Shown piece by piece: positions 43,449 to 52,436 of a DNA stretch of 64,000 bases (its first letter is position 1; each line of letters opens with the position of its first letter). The DNA is from Pseudomonadota bacterium (GTDB lineage Bacteria; Pseudomonadota; Alphaproteobacteria; Sphingomonadales; Sphingomonadaceae): NCBI GenBank assembly GCA_023445495.1, contig JAEXLC010000279.1, forward strand, positions 1-64,000, given 5' to 3'. Under the pieces are notes generated by a model. The model was given only the letters and a program-made list of their open reading frames with translations. It did no database searches and was not told the DNA's origin. A program made the position numbers and the translations under genes.

Positions 43449-43946
43449 ATGCCCTTCCTCCCCGCCGCCGCGCTGCTGCTTTCGCCCTCCGCCGAACCGG
43501 GTATCGCCCATGCCGCGCTCGATCGGCTCGCGGGCTGCTGGGAAGCGCCGGGCGACGTGATGGGCAAGCGAGTCGCGACTCGGGTGCGCGCCGCGTGGCG
43601 GCTCGGCGGACGCTATCTGCTGCTCGAATCGCACGGGCTCGATCCGGCGGATCCCTATGACGCAGCGATCGCGATCGGCGACCATGATGGCGACAGGCTG
43701 AGCGCCTGGTGGATGGACAGCTTCGGCGCGGGCTACAGCGCGGCCGGCAAGGGCCAGGCCGACAAGGCCGGCATCCTCACGATCGATTATGCCTATCCCG
43801 ATGCGCTCTACGCCAACCGGCTCGAGCCGCAGGGCACAGGCTGGCGCTGGACGATCACCGAGCGCAAGCCCGACGGCAGCACGAAGCCCTTCGCGAGCTA
43901 CACGCTGACGCCGACCAAATGCGACAGCACCGCCTTCGCCTTCTGA
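43449..43946 (+). CDS. DUF1579-like small protein
   Basis: A 165-residue protein with a hydrophobic start that may be a short signal peptide (MPFLPAAALLLSPSAEPGIA). A lipocalin-like beta pattern follows, related to DUF1579: LDRLAGCWEAPGD, ATRVRAAWRLGGRYLLLESH, SAWWMDSFGAGY and TPTKCDSTAFAF. Two cysteines could pair if exported. Function is unknown. It precedes crtZ by 24 bases on the same strand. Confidence 0.6.
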   Translation: MPFLPAAALLLSPSAEPGIAHAALDRLAGCWEAPGDVMGKRVATRVRAAWRLGGRYLLLESHGLDPADPYDAAIAIGDHDGDRLSAWWMDSFGAGYSAAGKGQADKAGILTIDYAYPDALYANRLEPQGTGWRWTITERKPDGSTKPFASYTLTPTKCDSTAFAF

Positions 43947-43970
43947 TCCGAAAGCGCCTATCTAAGCATC

Positions 43971-44471
43971 ATGTCGCCCTGGATCGGCCTTGCCCTGTTC
44001 CTTGCCACGCTCGCCGGGATGGAAGTGTTCGCCTGGGCGATGCACCGCTGGGTGATGCACGGGCCGGGCTGGTTCCTGCACGCGAGCCATCACCGTGCCC
44101 GCACCGGCTGGTTCGAGCTCAACGACCTGTACGCGGTGATCTTCGCGAAGCCGTCGATCCTGCTGATCTATGGCGGGGCGCAGGCCGGCTGGTGGCCTGG
44201 TTTCACGTGGATCGGCGCCGGAATCGCCGGTTATGGTGCAATCTATTTCGGCTTCCACGACGTGATCGTCCACCAGCGGGTGCGCCACCGCTATGTCCCG
44301 CGCTCGCGCTACATGAAGCGAATCGTCCAGGCGCACCGGCTGCACCACGCGGTGGAATCGAAACAGGGTGCGGTCAGCTTCGGCTTCCTCTGGGCCGCGC
44401 CCGCCGACGAATTGAAGCGCCAGCTCAAGGTCAAGGCCGGATCGGCCCGGTTCCGCACGAACCCGGATTGA
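43971..44471 (+). CDS. crtZ: Beta-carotene hydroxylase
   Basis: A 166-residue membrane di-iron hydroxylase of the CrtZ type. The histidine clusters are complete: H25 and H30 in MHRWVMHG, H37 with H40/H41 in LHASHH, and later FHDVIVHQRVRHRY and AHRLHHAVESK. It adds hydroxyl groups to beta-ionone rings, giving zeaxanthin, the precursor of nostoxanthin in yellow sphingomonads. The rest of the carotenoid genes are not in the window. Confidence 0.93.
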   Translation: MSPWIGLALFLATLAGMEVFAWAMHRWVMHGPGWFLHASHHRARTGWFELNDLYAVIFAKPSILLIYGGAQAGWWPGFTWIGAGIAGYGAIYFGFHDVIVHQRVRHRYVPRSRYMKRIVQAHRLHHAVESKQGAVSFGFLWAAPADELKRQLKVKAGSARFRTNPD

Positions 44472-44505
44472 CGACTCATGCGGTGCCGGACACATGCTTG
44501 TGTCC

Positions 44506-44931
44506 ATGGAGCATCTGAACCTCTCCGAGTCCGAATGGCGCAAGCGCCTCAACCCGGAACAGTTCCACGTGCTGCGCGAGGCCGGGACCGAGCCCGCCTT
44601 TTCCGGCCGCTTCACCGACAACAAGGCCGACGGCCTCTATCTCTGTGCCGGCTGCAAGCTCGAGCTGTTCGACAGCGCCGACAAATATGATTCGGGATCG
44701 GGCTGGCCCAGCTTCACCCGGCCGATCGATCCGGAGAACGTGACCGAACATGCCGATGTCAGCCATGGCATGCGGCGGGTCGAGCTGCGCTGCGCGCGCT
44801 GCGACGGGCACCAGGGCCATGTCTTCCCGGACGGGCCGCCCCCGACCGGCCTGCGCTACTGCATCAACTCGGCCAGCCTCGATTTTCGTTCACGTGGTGG
44901 CAACCACAATGCCGTTAGCGAGCGGGCTTGA
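44506..44931 (+). CDS. msrB: Peptide methionine-R-sulfoxide reductase
   Basis: A 141-residue MsrB without signal peptide. Two zinc CxxC pairs are seen in CAGCKLELF and CARCDGHQGHVF, and the catalytic Cys lies in RYCINSASLDF. SEWRKRLNPEQFHVLREAGTE and SGSGWPSFTRPI are family-typical. It reduces the R-form of methionine sulfoxide, complementary to MsrA. ATG codons at 44494 and 44506 are both possible; the later one gives MEHLNLSESEW, the usual length. Confidence 0.95.
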   Translation: MEHLNLSESEWRKRLNPEQFHVLREAGTEPAFSGRFTDNKADGLYLCAGCKLELFDSADKYDSGSGWPSFTRPIDPENVTEHADVSHGMRRVELRCARCDGHQGHVFPDGPPPTGLRYCINSASLDFRSRGGNHNAVSERA

Positions 44932-44981
44932 GCGCCTGATCCTTGTGAGCGGGCCGAATAGGGCTTAATCGCACTCCCCCG

Positions 44982-47132
44982 ATGCCATCTAAAAACCTGC
45001 CAGCCGTGATCCGCACGCCCAAATGGCGTGACCTTGCCTTCTGGAAGCGCTTTGCGTTCTGGACCCTGATCAGCGGGGGCAGCCTGGCGCTGCTCGGCTT
45101 CATCGCGCTGCTGATCGCGGTCTATTCGACCAAGTCGACGCTGCCGAGCTTCGACGAGCTCAAGTCGTCGCCCAACGGCCAGATGATCCGCGTCCACGCC
45201 GCGGACGGCACCGTGCTGGTCTCGCTCGGGCCGAGCTATGGCGAGTGGATCAAGTACGACCAGATTCCGCAGGTGATGAAGGACGCGATCATCGCGACCG
45301 AGGATCGCCGCTTCGAATCGCACTGGGGCGTCGATCCCGTCGGCGTCGCCCGCATGTTCTGGCGCGCCAAGCAGCTGCATGACGAGGGCCGGCGCCTGCA
45401 GGGTGGCTCGACCATCACCCAGCAGGTGGCGCGCACCATCTTCCTGTCGAACAAGTACGACCTCGGCCGCAAGGTGCGCGAGGGCATCATCGCGCTGTCG
45501 ATGGAGCGCAAGTTCACCAAGAACGAGATTCTCGAGCTCTATCTCAACAAGGTCTATTTCGGCGGCGGCGCATACGGCATCGACGCGGCCAGCCGGAAGT
45601 TCTTCGGCCATCCGGCGACCAATCTGAGCCTGGCCGAGGCAGCGGTGATCGCCGGCCTGGTCAAGGCGCCGTCGCATTATTCGCCCACCGCCGATGCCGA
45701 TGCGGCGATCGGCCGCGCCAGCGTCGTGCTCGACCTGATGGCCGAGACCGGCAAGATCACCGAGGCCCAGGCCAAGGGCACCGATCCGCGCACCGTGGCG
45801 CTCGCCCCCGAGCCCAAGCAGAACAGCGTGCGCTACTTCACCGACTGGGCGCTACCCCAGCTCGAAGTGCTGATCGACGAGACCGAGGCGCCGCTCGAAG
45901 TGTGGACCACGCTCGATCTCGGCATGCAGCGCGCCGCCGACGATGCGATCCGCGCCAATGCGCCGAAGAACGCGCAGGGTGCGCTGGTCAGCCTCGATCG
46001 CGACGGCGCCGTGCGCGCGATGGTCGGCGGCAAGGACTATGTCGCCTCGATCTACAACCGCGCGACCCAGGCCACCCGCCAGCCGGGCTCGGCGTTCAAG
46101 CTGTTCGTCTATCTCGCCGCGCTGGAATCGGGCCACAAGCCCGACGACCTGGTGGTCGACGAGCCGGTGACGATCAATGGCTGGAGCCCCCGCAACAGCT
46201 CGGGCGCGTTCCGCGGCGAGATGAACATCCGCACCGCCTTCGCCTATTCGGTCAACACGATCGCGGCGAAGCTCGGCCAGGAAGTCGGCTTCGGCGCGAT
46301 CGCCGACATGGCGCGCCGCTTCGGCATCACCACCCCGGTGGATACCCATCCGGCAATGGTGCTCGGCACGTCGGACGTCCGCCTGATCGACATGACCCGT
46401 GCCTTCGCCTCGGTGGCGAACAAGGGTGTGGCGGTGACGCCGTACGGGATCACCCGCGTCACAGCGAACAACGCGGTGATCTACCAGCACGAAGTCGACA
46501 CCAGCCAGGTTCTCGTCGCGCCCTATGTGGCGGCGCAGATGACCGACCTGATGCAGACCGCGGTTGCCACCGGCACCGGCCGCGCCGCGCAGATCGGCCG
46601 CCCGGTCGCGGGCAAGACCGGCACCACTACCTCGAACAAGGATGGCTGGTTCGTCGGCTTCTCCTCGGGCCTGACCACTGGCGTGTGGATGGGCCGTGAC
46701 GATGCCAAGGTCGTTCCCGGCCTGCAGGGCGGCACCGCACCGGCACGTGCCTTCCACGACTTCATGATAAAGGCCGTCGCCAAGCGCCCGGTCGAGCAGT
46801 TCGACACCCAGGTGACGCTGCCCGAATATCAGCTCGACGAAGAGAATGCGGCCTATGGCGAGCCCGACAATGGCGTGTTCGTCGACGAGGACGGCAATCC
46901 GGTGCCCGAGGACCAGCAGCCGCGCGGCGACGGCACCGAGCAGGCCCAGCCCGGCCAGCCGCCGCAGGACGGACAGGAGCAGCAGCTCGACCAAGACTGG
47001 ATCGACCGGATGACCGGGCGCCGGCCCTCGGCACCCGCCCAGCCGCAGCGCGATCCCCGGGACGCGCCGCGCGACGCACCCCGCCAGCCGGCGCCGCAGC
47101 CCCGCGACGAAGCGCCGCGCGGGCAGCAATGA
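44982..47132 (+). CDS. Class A penicillin-binding protein (transglycosylase/transpeptidase)
   Basis: A 716-residue PBP1-type enzyme that polymerises and cross-links peptidoglycan. A cytoplasmic stub and a membrane anchor (~26-48) come first. The GT51 domain has the catalytic Glu107 in ATEDRRFESHWG and GGSTITQQVAR (141-151). The transpeptidase domain has S370xxK373 (QPGSAFKLF), SVN (423-425) and KTGTT (545-549). A ~100-residue acidic, Pro/Gln-rich tail follows, ending in repeated DAPRD-like units, which is longer than in most relatives. A hairpin and a family A repeat follow. Confidence 0.94.
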   Translation: MPSKNLPAVIRTPKWRDLAFWKRFAFWTLISGGSLALLGFIALLIAVYSTKSTLPSFDELKSSPNGQMIRVHAADGTVLVSLGPSYGEWIKYDQIPQVMKDAIIATEDRRFESHWGVDPVGVARMFWRAKQLHDEGRRLQGGSTITQQVARTIFLSNKYDLGRKVREGIIALSMERKFTKNEILELYLNKVYFGGGAYGIDAASRKFFGHPATNLSLAEAAVIAGLVKAPSHYSPTADADAAIGRASVVLDLMAETGKITEAQAKGTDPRTVALAPEPKQNSVRYFTDWALPQLEVLIDETEAPLEVWTTLDLGMQRAADDAIRANAPKNAQGALVSLDRDGAVRAMVGGKDYVASIYNRATQATRQPGSAFKLFVYLAALESGHKPDDLVVDEPVTINGWSPRNSSGAFRGEMNIRTAFAYSVNTIAAKLGQEVGFGAIADMARRFGITTPVDTHPAMVLGTSDVRLIDMTRAFASVANKGVAVTPYGITRVTANNAVIYQHEVDTSQVLVAPYVAAQMTDLMQTAVATGTGRAAQIGRPVAGKTGTTTSNKDGWFVGFSSGLTTGVWMGRDDAKVVPGLQGGTAPARAFHDFMIKAVAKRPVEQFDTQVTLPEYQLDEENAAYGEPDNGVFVDEDGNPVPEDQQPRGDGTEQAQPGQPPQDGQEQQLDQDWIDRMTGRRPSAPAQPQRDPRDAPRDAPRQPAPQPRDEAPRGQQ

Positions 47133-47145
47133 GAATCTGAGGCTT

Positions 47146-47160
47146 CTTCCCAAAGGGAAG
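47146..47160. terminator. Small hairpin after the penicillin-binding protein gene
   Basis: CTTCCC-AAA-GGGAAG, a perfect six-base-pair stem 14 bases after the stop, is of the same CCC-AAA-GGG type as the element at 37-55. No T-run follows. It may stabilise the mRNA end or aid termination. Confidence 0.45.
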
Positions 47161-47187
47161 GGAGATTCAGCTTTCGACTTACATAAT

Positions 47188-47325
47188 CGTCATCCCCGCG
47201 CAGGCGGGGATCCAGGGTAGTCTGGGAATGCCCGTGCATTCGAACGCGTCATCGTCGGAACGTCGCAAAGTGTGCCGCACGCTCCTTGCTCGTGGCTCTG
47301 GATCCCCGCCTGCGCGGGGATGACG
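47188..47325. repeat. Long palindromic repeat, family A, copy with perfect arms
   Basis: The two 28-base arms (beginning CGTCATCCCCGCGCAGGCGG) are perfect reverse complements and flank an 82-base centre. They match the copy at 13427-13509 at nearly every base, while the centre is different and longer. The 209-base gap between the convergent PBP and SprT-like genes holds little else. Confidence 0.87.
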
Positions 47326-47341
47326 GAATTTAGGCTGCGCG

Positions 47342-48016
47342 CTACCGGCCGTACCAGTGCAGTCCGGCGCCGTTGCGCTTGAGCCAGGCGCGCGCCCGAT
47401 CGGGATCGCCTTCGTAGAGTTCCGCCACCACCCGGTGGAACGCCGGCGAATGGTTCATATGGACGCGGTGTGCCACCTCATGCGCCACTGTCGAGCGGCG
47501 CACGAAGCTGGGCGCGAGCAATAGCCGCCAGCTGTAGCGGATCTGGCCGGACGCGGCGCAGCTGCCCCAGCGGCCGCGCGGGTCGCCGATCGAGACCTTG
47601 GTGACGCTCACCCCGGCACGCTCGGCATATTCGGCGGTTTCCTCGCTGAGCAGGTCGAGCGCCGCCTGGCGGAGCCAGCGCTCGATGCGCTTCTCCAGCC
47701 CTTCGCGCGGGCCGCCACAGAGCAGCTGGTCGCCGATCAGCCGCGGCGTACGGCCGGCGCCGGTGGCGGGCCAGACGATCTCGACCTCGGCATCGCCGAT
47801 CGGAATCTGCGCGCCCGGCTCGAACGGCCGTGCTTCGGGCATCTTGGCTTGCTGCGCCGCGATCCAGCCCTGATGCTCGCGCGCCCAGTCCATCGCCTTC
47901 TTCAGCGAGGCGCGCGGGGGCAAGGTGAGCTTTACCCGGCCACTGCGCGGATCGACCGAGAGCCGCATCCGCCGCGACCGGGCGTTGCGGACCACCTCGA
48001 TCTCGGGATCGCTCAA
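47342..48016 (-). CDS. YgjP/SprT-like zinc metalloprotein (DUF45)
   Basis: About 224 residues of the YgjP-like family. The zinc site is HEVAHRVHMNHSPAFH (HExxH plus a third His). SIGDPRGRWGSCAASGQIRYSW is the other conserved block. It is presumed to be a metal-dependent hydrolase of unknown substrate. The best start is a TTG at 48014-48016 (MSDPEIEVVRNARSR) that overlaps the stop of the upstream gene as TTGA; no ATG near the conserved start exists in frame. Confidence 0.85.
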   Translation of the reverse strand: MSDPEIEVVRNARSRRMRLSVDPRSGRVKLTLPPRASLKKAMDWAREHQGWIAAQQAKMPEARPFEPGAQIPIGDAEVEIVWPATGAGRTPRLIGDQLLCGGPREGLEKRIERWLRQAALDLLSEETAEYAERAGVSVTKVSIGDPRGRWGSCAASGQIRYSWRLLLAPSFVRRSTVAHEVAHRVHMNHSPAFHRVVAELYEGDPDRARAWLKRNGAGLHWYGR

Positions 48017-48447
48017 AGCTCGCGGTCCACCAGGTGATGCTCGAAATCGATCACATCGTCCTCGCTCACCGTCCAGCCGCGGGTCGACTGGCCGGCGGTG
48101 TGGACGGATTCGGGATCGCCACTGACCAGATAGTGCCAGTCGGGCAAAGGCTTGCCTTCGCTGCGCAGGCGATAGGCGCAGGTGGAGGGCAGCCACTCGA
48201 TCTCGGGGACGTTGCGCACGGTCAGCCGCACGCATTCCGGGACATAGGCGTGGCGGTGCTTGTAATCCGAGCAGCGGCCCATCCGCCGGTCGAGCAGGCG
48301 GCAGGCGACGTTGGTCGCGTGCAGCTCCCCCGTCTCCTCATCCTCCAGCTTGTGGATGCAGCATTTGCCGCAGCCGTCGCAAAGGGCTTCCCATTGCGCC
48401 CGGTCGAGCTTTTCCAGCGGCAGGTCTTCCCAGAATTTCCCGGTCAT
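48013..48447 (-). CDS. YcgN/YkgJ-family cysteine cluster protein
   Basis: A 144-residue protein of the UPF0260 (YcgN) type, which has a set of cysteines likely to bind zinc or an Fe-S cluster: CDGCGKCCIHKLEDEETGEL, NVACRLLDRRMGRCSDYKHR, PECVRLT and TCAYRLRSEGKPLPDWH. The role is unknown. The ATG at 48447 overlaps the SCO gene stop (ATGA), and its own stop overlaps the SprT-like start, so three genes form one coupled unit. Confidence 0.88.
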   Translation of the reverse strand: MTGKFWEDLPLEKLDRAQWEALCDGCGKCCIHKLEDEETGELHATNVACRLLDRRMGRCSDYKHRHAYVPECVRLTVRNVPEIEWLPSTCAYRLRSEGKPLPDWHYLVSGDPESVHTAGQSTRGWTVSEDDVIDFEHHLVDREL

Positions 48448-49028
48448 TTCACCCAATGTTCGAGCTCCGCCACCAGGGCGGGCGCATCCTTCTCGATCGG
48501 CAGCGACGTGATTGGCTTGCCGTCCCGATCCATAAGATAGGCAATCTGGCTGTGCCCTACCAGATAGGCGCCACCCGGGCCGGGCGCTTCCTTCTTCGCA
48601 TAGACCGCATATTGCCTGGTCACCGCCTGGATCGCCGCCGGGGTGCCGGTGAGGCCGACGATCCGATCGTCGAAATTGCGGACGAACTCGCCGACCACCT
48701 TGGGCGTGTCGCGCTCGGGATCGACGGTGATGAAGACCGGCACGATCGCCTTCGCCTTGTCCGGCGCCTGCTTGTCGAGCGTCTTCATCGCCTGGCCGAT
48801 CTTGAGCATGTCGTTCGGGCAGATGTCCGGGCAATAGGTGTAGCCGAAATAGACCACCCGGTATTTGCCGGCGAAATCGCTGTCGCGCACCGTCTTGCCG
48901 GCGGGATCGGTGAGCGCGAACGGCCCGCCGATCCGCGCTCCGGCGAGCGGGGGCTCGTCGGCCGCGCCGCCGCTGCAGCCTGAGACGATCAGTAGCAAAG
49001 GCGCAAAGGCCTGAAATATCCTGCTCAT
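48444..49028 (-). CDS. SCO1/SenC-family copper chaperone, lipoprotein
   Basis: A 194-residue thioredoxin-fold protein. A lipoprotein signal (MSRIFQAFAPLLLIVSGC, Cys18 in a VSGC lipobox) anchors it to the membrane. The copper site is C66xxxC70 in YTYCPDICPNDML, and the partner His is in YLVGHSQIAYL. SCO proteins deliver copper to the CuA site of cytochrome oxidase or act as thiol-disulfide reductases. The ATG at 49028 is chosen; earlier ATGs extend the signal unnaturally. Confidence 0.9.
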   Translation of the reverse strand: MSRIFQAFAPLLLIVSGCSGGAADEPPLAGARIGGPFALTDPAGKTVRDSDFAGKYRVVYFGYTYCPDICPNDMLKIGQAMKTLDKQAPDKAKAIVPVFITVDPERDTPKVVGEFVRNFDDRIVGLTGTPAAIQAVTRQYAVYAKKEAPGPGGAYLVGHSQIAYLMDRDGKPITSLPIEKDAPALVAELEHWVK

Positions 49029-49097
49029 GGTATCGCCAGCCATGATCTGATAGTCCGGGGCTTGCAAGCACTGCCGCTATGGGGTTTGGGCAAACAC

Positions 49098-49715
49098 ATG
49101 ATCGTACGCGTAATGGGCGCCGCCGGCGCCGCCCTGCTGATGCTCGCCGCCGTGCCGGCATCGGCCCAGCAATTCTCGGACAGCTATAATTTCCTCAACG
49201 CCATCCGCGAGACGGACGGCGTCAAGGTGAACAAGTATCTCGAGAACAAGTCGCTCCGCATCGTCAATGCGAAGGACCGCTCGACCGGCGAAGGCGCGCT
49301 GCACATCGTGGTGAAGCGCAATGACTCGACCTATCTGCGCGTGCTGCTCCAGCAGGACGACATCAACGCCAATCTCGCGGACAATCGCGGCAACACCCCG
49401 CTGATCCTCGCCGCCGAGCGCGGCTGGGGCGAGGGCGTGCAGATCCTGGTCAAGTACGGCGCGAACGTGAACATGGCGAACAGCAGCGGCGAGACCCCGC
49501 TGATCCGCGCCGTGCAGGTGCATGACATCGACGTGGTCCGCCAGCTGCTCGAGGCCGGCGCCAATCCGGACCGCACCGACAATGTCACCGGCAAGTCCGC
49601 CCGCGACTATGCCCGCGACGAGACCCGCTATCCGCAGATCGCCAAGCTGCTCAACGAAGCGCCCAAGGGCGGCAAGAGCAGCGGCGCCGCGGCGCCGGCC
49701 GGCCCGAAGCTCTAA
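49098..49715 (+). CDS. Exported ankyrin-repeat protein
   Basis: A 205-residue protein with a signal peptide (MIVRVMGAAGAALLMLAAVP, cleaved near ASA-QQ). About four ankyrin repeats follow: EGALHIVVKRNDSTYLRVLL, GNTPLILAAERGWGEGVQIL, GETPLIRAVQVHDIDVVRQL and a degenerate last one. It probably binds other periplasmic proteins. A Gly/Ala/Lys tail ends the chain. Partners are unknown. The ATG at 49098 matches the signal peptide start. Confidence 0.85.
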   Translation: MIVRVMGAAGAALLMLAAVPASAQQFSDSYNFLNAIRETDGVKVNKYLENKSLRIVNAKDRSTGEGALHIVVKRNDSTYLRVLLQQDDINANLADNRGNTPLILAAERGWGEGVQILVKYGANVNMANSSGETPLIRAVQVHDIDVVRQLLEAGANPDRTDNVTGKSARDYARDETRYPQIAKLLNEAPKGGKSSGAAAPAGPKL

Positions 49716-49786
49716 GGCCCGTCACGGAAGCCGGGAAGGCCCGGCTTCCCCCTTTCGATACCAGGCCAGCTATTCTGCCAGCGGCG

Positions 49787-50269
49787 CTAGAACACCGCTT
49801 CCGCGTCGGGATCGAGGATCTGGATCACCCGGCGCGCGGCACGGCGGGCAAAGGCGAGGGTGGTCTTCTTGCGGGTGGGGGCGGGCAGCGGCACCGTCGC
49901 CGCTTCGCGCATCACCGCCGCATCGTAACGATCCGCCACGATCAGCCCGGCGCGCGCCGGCAGGAAACCTTCCTGCTCGAACGGGCGCAGGTCGAAACCC
50001 TCGGGCACCGCCCAGAAGAAGCGGTCGCAATGGGCGAGATAATCGGTCCATTTGCCGTCGCCGAGCAGATCGGCGCGCGACACCTTGATCTCGACGATGA
50101 CGATGTTGCCACGCGAATCGATCGCCATCAGATCGGCGCGGCGGCCGCCCTCGAGCGGCACTTCGGCCAGCGCGACGCAATCATGGCGCAGCAGCAGGCG
50201 CGTTACCCCGCGTGCCACATCGGCGGCGATCAGCGGGTCTTCCTGAATCGAAACGGCCGGGGAGTTCAT
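49787..50269 (-). CDS. MmcB-family DNA repair protein (PD-(D/E)xK fold)
   Basis: A 160-residue nuclease-fold protein. Catalytic residues D46, E60 and K62 appear in RRADLMAID and IVIVEIKVS, followed by DGKWTDYLAHCDRFFWAVP. It matches MmcB, a Caulobacter DNA-damage-induced protein linked to the ImuB/DnaE2 mutagenesis pathway. No SOS box was sought or seen here. It lies 50 bases past the cell-wall hydrolase start, on the same strand. Confidence 0.87.
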   Translation of the reverse strand: MNSPAVSIQEDPLIAADVARGVTRLLLRHDCVALAEVPLEGGRRADLMAIDSRGNIVIVEIKVSRADLLGDGKWTDYLAHCDRFFWAVPEGFDLRPFEQEGFLPARAGLIVADRYDAAVMREAATVPLPAPTRKKTTLAFARRAARRVIQILDPDAEAVF

Positions 50270-50319
50270 CCCCGGCCGTTTAGAACATTAAGCGAACGCG
50301 GGGACCCCCGCGACTCGGC

Positions 50320-50964
50320 TCAACGATAGAAAACGTGGTTGCCGACCGAGCCGACACGAGCGCGCTTCCAGCTCGGCTTCACATAGCGGGCATGGAAATA
50401 GAGCGCTTCCGGCACCGGCGAATCCCACTGGTCCTTCATCGCGACCTGGGCAACGGCGAGCGCCTTCTTCCACTGGCCGTTCGACGGCGGGGTCGGCAGC
50501 TTGCCGCCGCGCACGAACGAGAACTGGCCGCGCTGGGTGACGACACCGCACACCGAAGTGGGGAAACGGCCCGACTCGGTCCGGTTGAGGATCACATCGG
50601 CAACCGCGAGCTGGCCCGAAAGCGGCTCGCCCTTGGCTTCGTAATAGATGCTGACGGCGAGGCAGTTGAGCTCGCGGTCGAGCGACGCGGGCGCATCCTG
50701 CGCAGCCACGGCATCGGACAGCGAATCGAAATCTTCGTCCGCATCCGCATTGGGGATCGGCTGGACGATTTCCGTCTTTTCCTGGACCGGAGTCGGCGCG
50801 GCCTGCGGGGCCGGCGCGGGAACCTGCTGGAGGTTCTGGACGTTGACCTGATGAACCGGCGCATCCTGCACGGTGTTGGTCACGTCGAGCGTGGCGGCAT
50901 TCGCAAGTGCGCCAGCGCAAAAAGTCACGGCCGCGAAACCCGCGGCGCGATGGATGAACTTCAT
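50320..50964 (-). CDS. SleB-type cell wall hydrolase
   Basis: A 214-residue exported protein. The signal peptide (MKFIHRAAGFAAVTFCAGAL) is followed by a Pro/Gln-rich linker and, from ~95, a Hydrolase_2 (SleB) domain: LNCLAVSIYYEAKGEPLSGQ with the catalytic Glu, VADVILNRTESGRFP, CGVVTQRGQFSF and the final ALYFHARYVKPSW. SleB domains are lytic transglycosylases or amidases of peptidoglycan. It probably helps cell-wall remodelling. A 156-base gap lies upstream. Confidence 0.9.
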   Translation of the reverse strand: MKFIHRAAGFAAVTFCAGALANAATLDVTNTVQDAPVHQVNVQNLQQVPAPAPQAAPTPVQEKTEIVQPIPNADADEDFDSLSDAVAAQDAPASLDRELNCLAVSIYYEAKGEPLSGQLAVADVILNRTESGRFPTSVCGVVTQRGQFSFVRGGKLPTPPSNGQWKKALAVAQVAMKDQWDSPVPEALYFHARYVKPSWKRARVGSVGNHVFYR

Positions 50965-51120
50965 TAGGGTTCGTTACTGTGCGGTTGGTGCGCGGCCGGC
51001 CCTGTTTCTCATATGGGCCGCCGGGCTTCCCCCCCGACTGCGTAACCGACCGACTTCACACCCCGGCAGGCACAACGCGATTGAAAGTGACCGGCCCTTT
51101 CGCCGCGCGCGAGGCTTATG

Positions 51121-51459
51121 TCAATTCAATGTCATCGTTTCAGCGGCGAACCGTTCGCCGTCTGCGATATCCAGTTCAACCACCCACAGGTCGGAATCGC
51201 GCTCGCGACGCCGCTTCCAATAGGCGGTGACTTCGCCGTCATCGGCAAGTTCTTGAGGACCCGAGCGAATTAGCGCGGCCCCGCCATCAGGACCAAGGCC
51301 ACGCTCGAAGAAGCGCGGATTGGCACCCCGTTCGACCAGCAGCAGCAGCACCGCGCCCGCCATCGCATCGCCTTTTGCCAGCACCATCGCGCTGCCGCCG
51401 GCACCCTCGGCACGGCGGATCAGCGCGTTGACCAGCACATTTGTGGCAAGCCGGGCCAT
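51121..51459 (-). CDS. DUF1491 family protein
   Basis: A 112-residue alphaproteobacterial protein of unknown function that matches DUF1491: ATNVLVNALIRRAEGAGGSA, MVLAKGDAMAGAVLLLLVER, then YWKRRRERDSDLWVVELDI and AERFxAET-like end. The ATG shares one base with the stop of the thioesterase gene (TGATG), so they are coupled. Because of its size and Trp/Arg motif it may bind nucleic acid, but no evidence is seen. Confidence 0.82.
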   Translation of the reverse strand: MARLATNVLVNALIRRAEGAGGSAMVLAKGDAMAGAVLLLLVERGANPRFFERGLGPDGGAALIRSGPQELADDGEVTAYWKRRRERDSDLWVVELDIADGERFAAETMTLN

Positions 51460-51938
51460 CAGCCCTGGGAATAGCCGGGCAGCGTGGCGAGCGGGATGCG
51501 CGAGCGCATGAAGGTGCCGGTGCCGCGCGCCGCTTCCTCGCCGGTCGCATCGATCAGCCGCGCCTCGCCGACGAACACGCGGCGCTGCCCGCTTACCCAG
51601 CGCCCCTCCGCCACCACCGGCCCGGGCCCCAAAGGCTTGGTGAGCAGCAGGTTGAACTGGGTGGTGAGCACGAAGCGATCGGTGACGAGGCTGTTCACCG
51701 CATAGAAGGCGGCATCGTCGAGCATCTTGAAATAGCTCGTGCCATGCGCCGCGCCGGCGGCATGGAAATAGCGCTCGTCGATATCGAAGCGAATGCGCGC
51801 GACGCCGGGTTCCGGGATTTCGAGCACGGACTCGAACAGCCGGTTGATCGGCGCCGCGGCGTACAAGGATTCGAGCGCGCGGAAATGCGCCTCGGCCCCG
51901 GTGGGGGATTCAGGCCCAATCACGTCAGGCAGCGTCAC
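51459..51938 (-). CDS. PaaI-type hotdog thioesterase
   Basis: A hotdog-fold protein of about 159 residues: FDIDERYFHAAGAAHGTSYF, FKMLDDAAFYAVNSLVTDRF, VLTTQFNLLLTKPL and ARGTGTFMRSRIPL. It resembles PaaI/YigI-like acyl-CoA thioesterases; the acyl substrate is unknown. A GTG at 51938 with GGAG four bases upstream, overlapping the end of ptsN, is the preferred start; an ATG at 51965 is an alternative. Confidence 0.82.
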   Translation of the reverse strand: MTLPDVIGPESPTGAEAHFRALESLYAAAPINRLFESVLEIPEPGVARIRFDIDERYFHAAGAAHGTSYFKMLDDAAFYAVNSLVTDRFVLTTQFNLLLTKPLGPGPVVAEGRWVSGQRRVFVGEARLIDATGEEAARGTGTFMRSRIPLATLPGYSQG

Positions 51939-52392
51939 GCGTCTCCACGCCGGCGAGAAGCGCATAGAGCGCATCGCGCGAGCCTGCGCCGCGCAGCTTG
52001 GCGGCAATGGTCTTGTCGCGCAGCAGCCGCGAGACACAGGCCAGCGCCTTTAGATGCTCGGCACCCGCGCCCACCGGCGAGAGCAGCATGAACACCAGAT
52101 CGACCGGCAGCTCGTCCACCGCGCCGAAATCGACGGGCTTGTCGAGCCGCACGAACACCCCGCAGACGCGGCGGATGCTGTCGAGCTTGCCATGCGGGAT
52201 GGCGATGCCGGCGCCGAAGCCGGTGGAACCAAGCTTCTCGCGCTCGGCGAGCGTATCGGCGACGCCGCGGGCGTCGAGGCCATAGGCCTCGGCCGCGGCG
52301 GCCCCCAGCGCTGCGAACAGCGCTTTCTTGCTGGCAACGCTCACGCCGGAGAGCACTGCCTCCGGCACGAGCAAATCACTGATCGTCGTCAT
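51925..52392 (-). CDS. ptsN: PTS IIA-like nitrogen regulatory protein
   Basis: A 155-residue EIIA-Ntr: LLVPEAVLSGVSVASKKALF, GIAIPHGKLDS with the phosphorylated His67, and FMLLSPVGAGAEHLKALACV. It takes phosphate from NPr and adjusts potassium and nitrogen metabolism by binding other proteins. The ATG at 52392 (MTTISDLL) is the usual start. It follows hpf by 44 bases on the same strand, the common hpf-ptsN order, though rpoN is not upstream in this window. Confidence 0.94.
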   Translation of the reverse strand: MTTISDLLVPEAVLSGVSVASKKALFAALGAAAAEAYGLDARGVADTLAEREKLGSTGFGAGIAIPHGKLDSIRRVCGVFVRLDKPVDFGAVDELPVDLVFMLLSPVGAGAEHLKALACVSRLLRDKTIAAKLRGAGSRDALYALLAGVETRDAA

Positions 52393-52436
52393 CGAAATTC
52401 CAGTTGAGGTCCGCCCCCCCGGGGCCTGCCTAATAC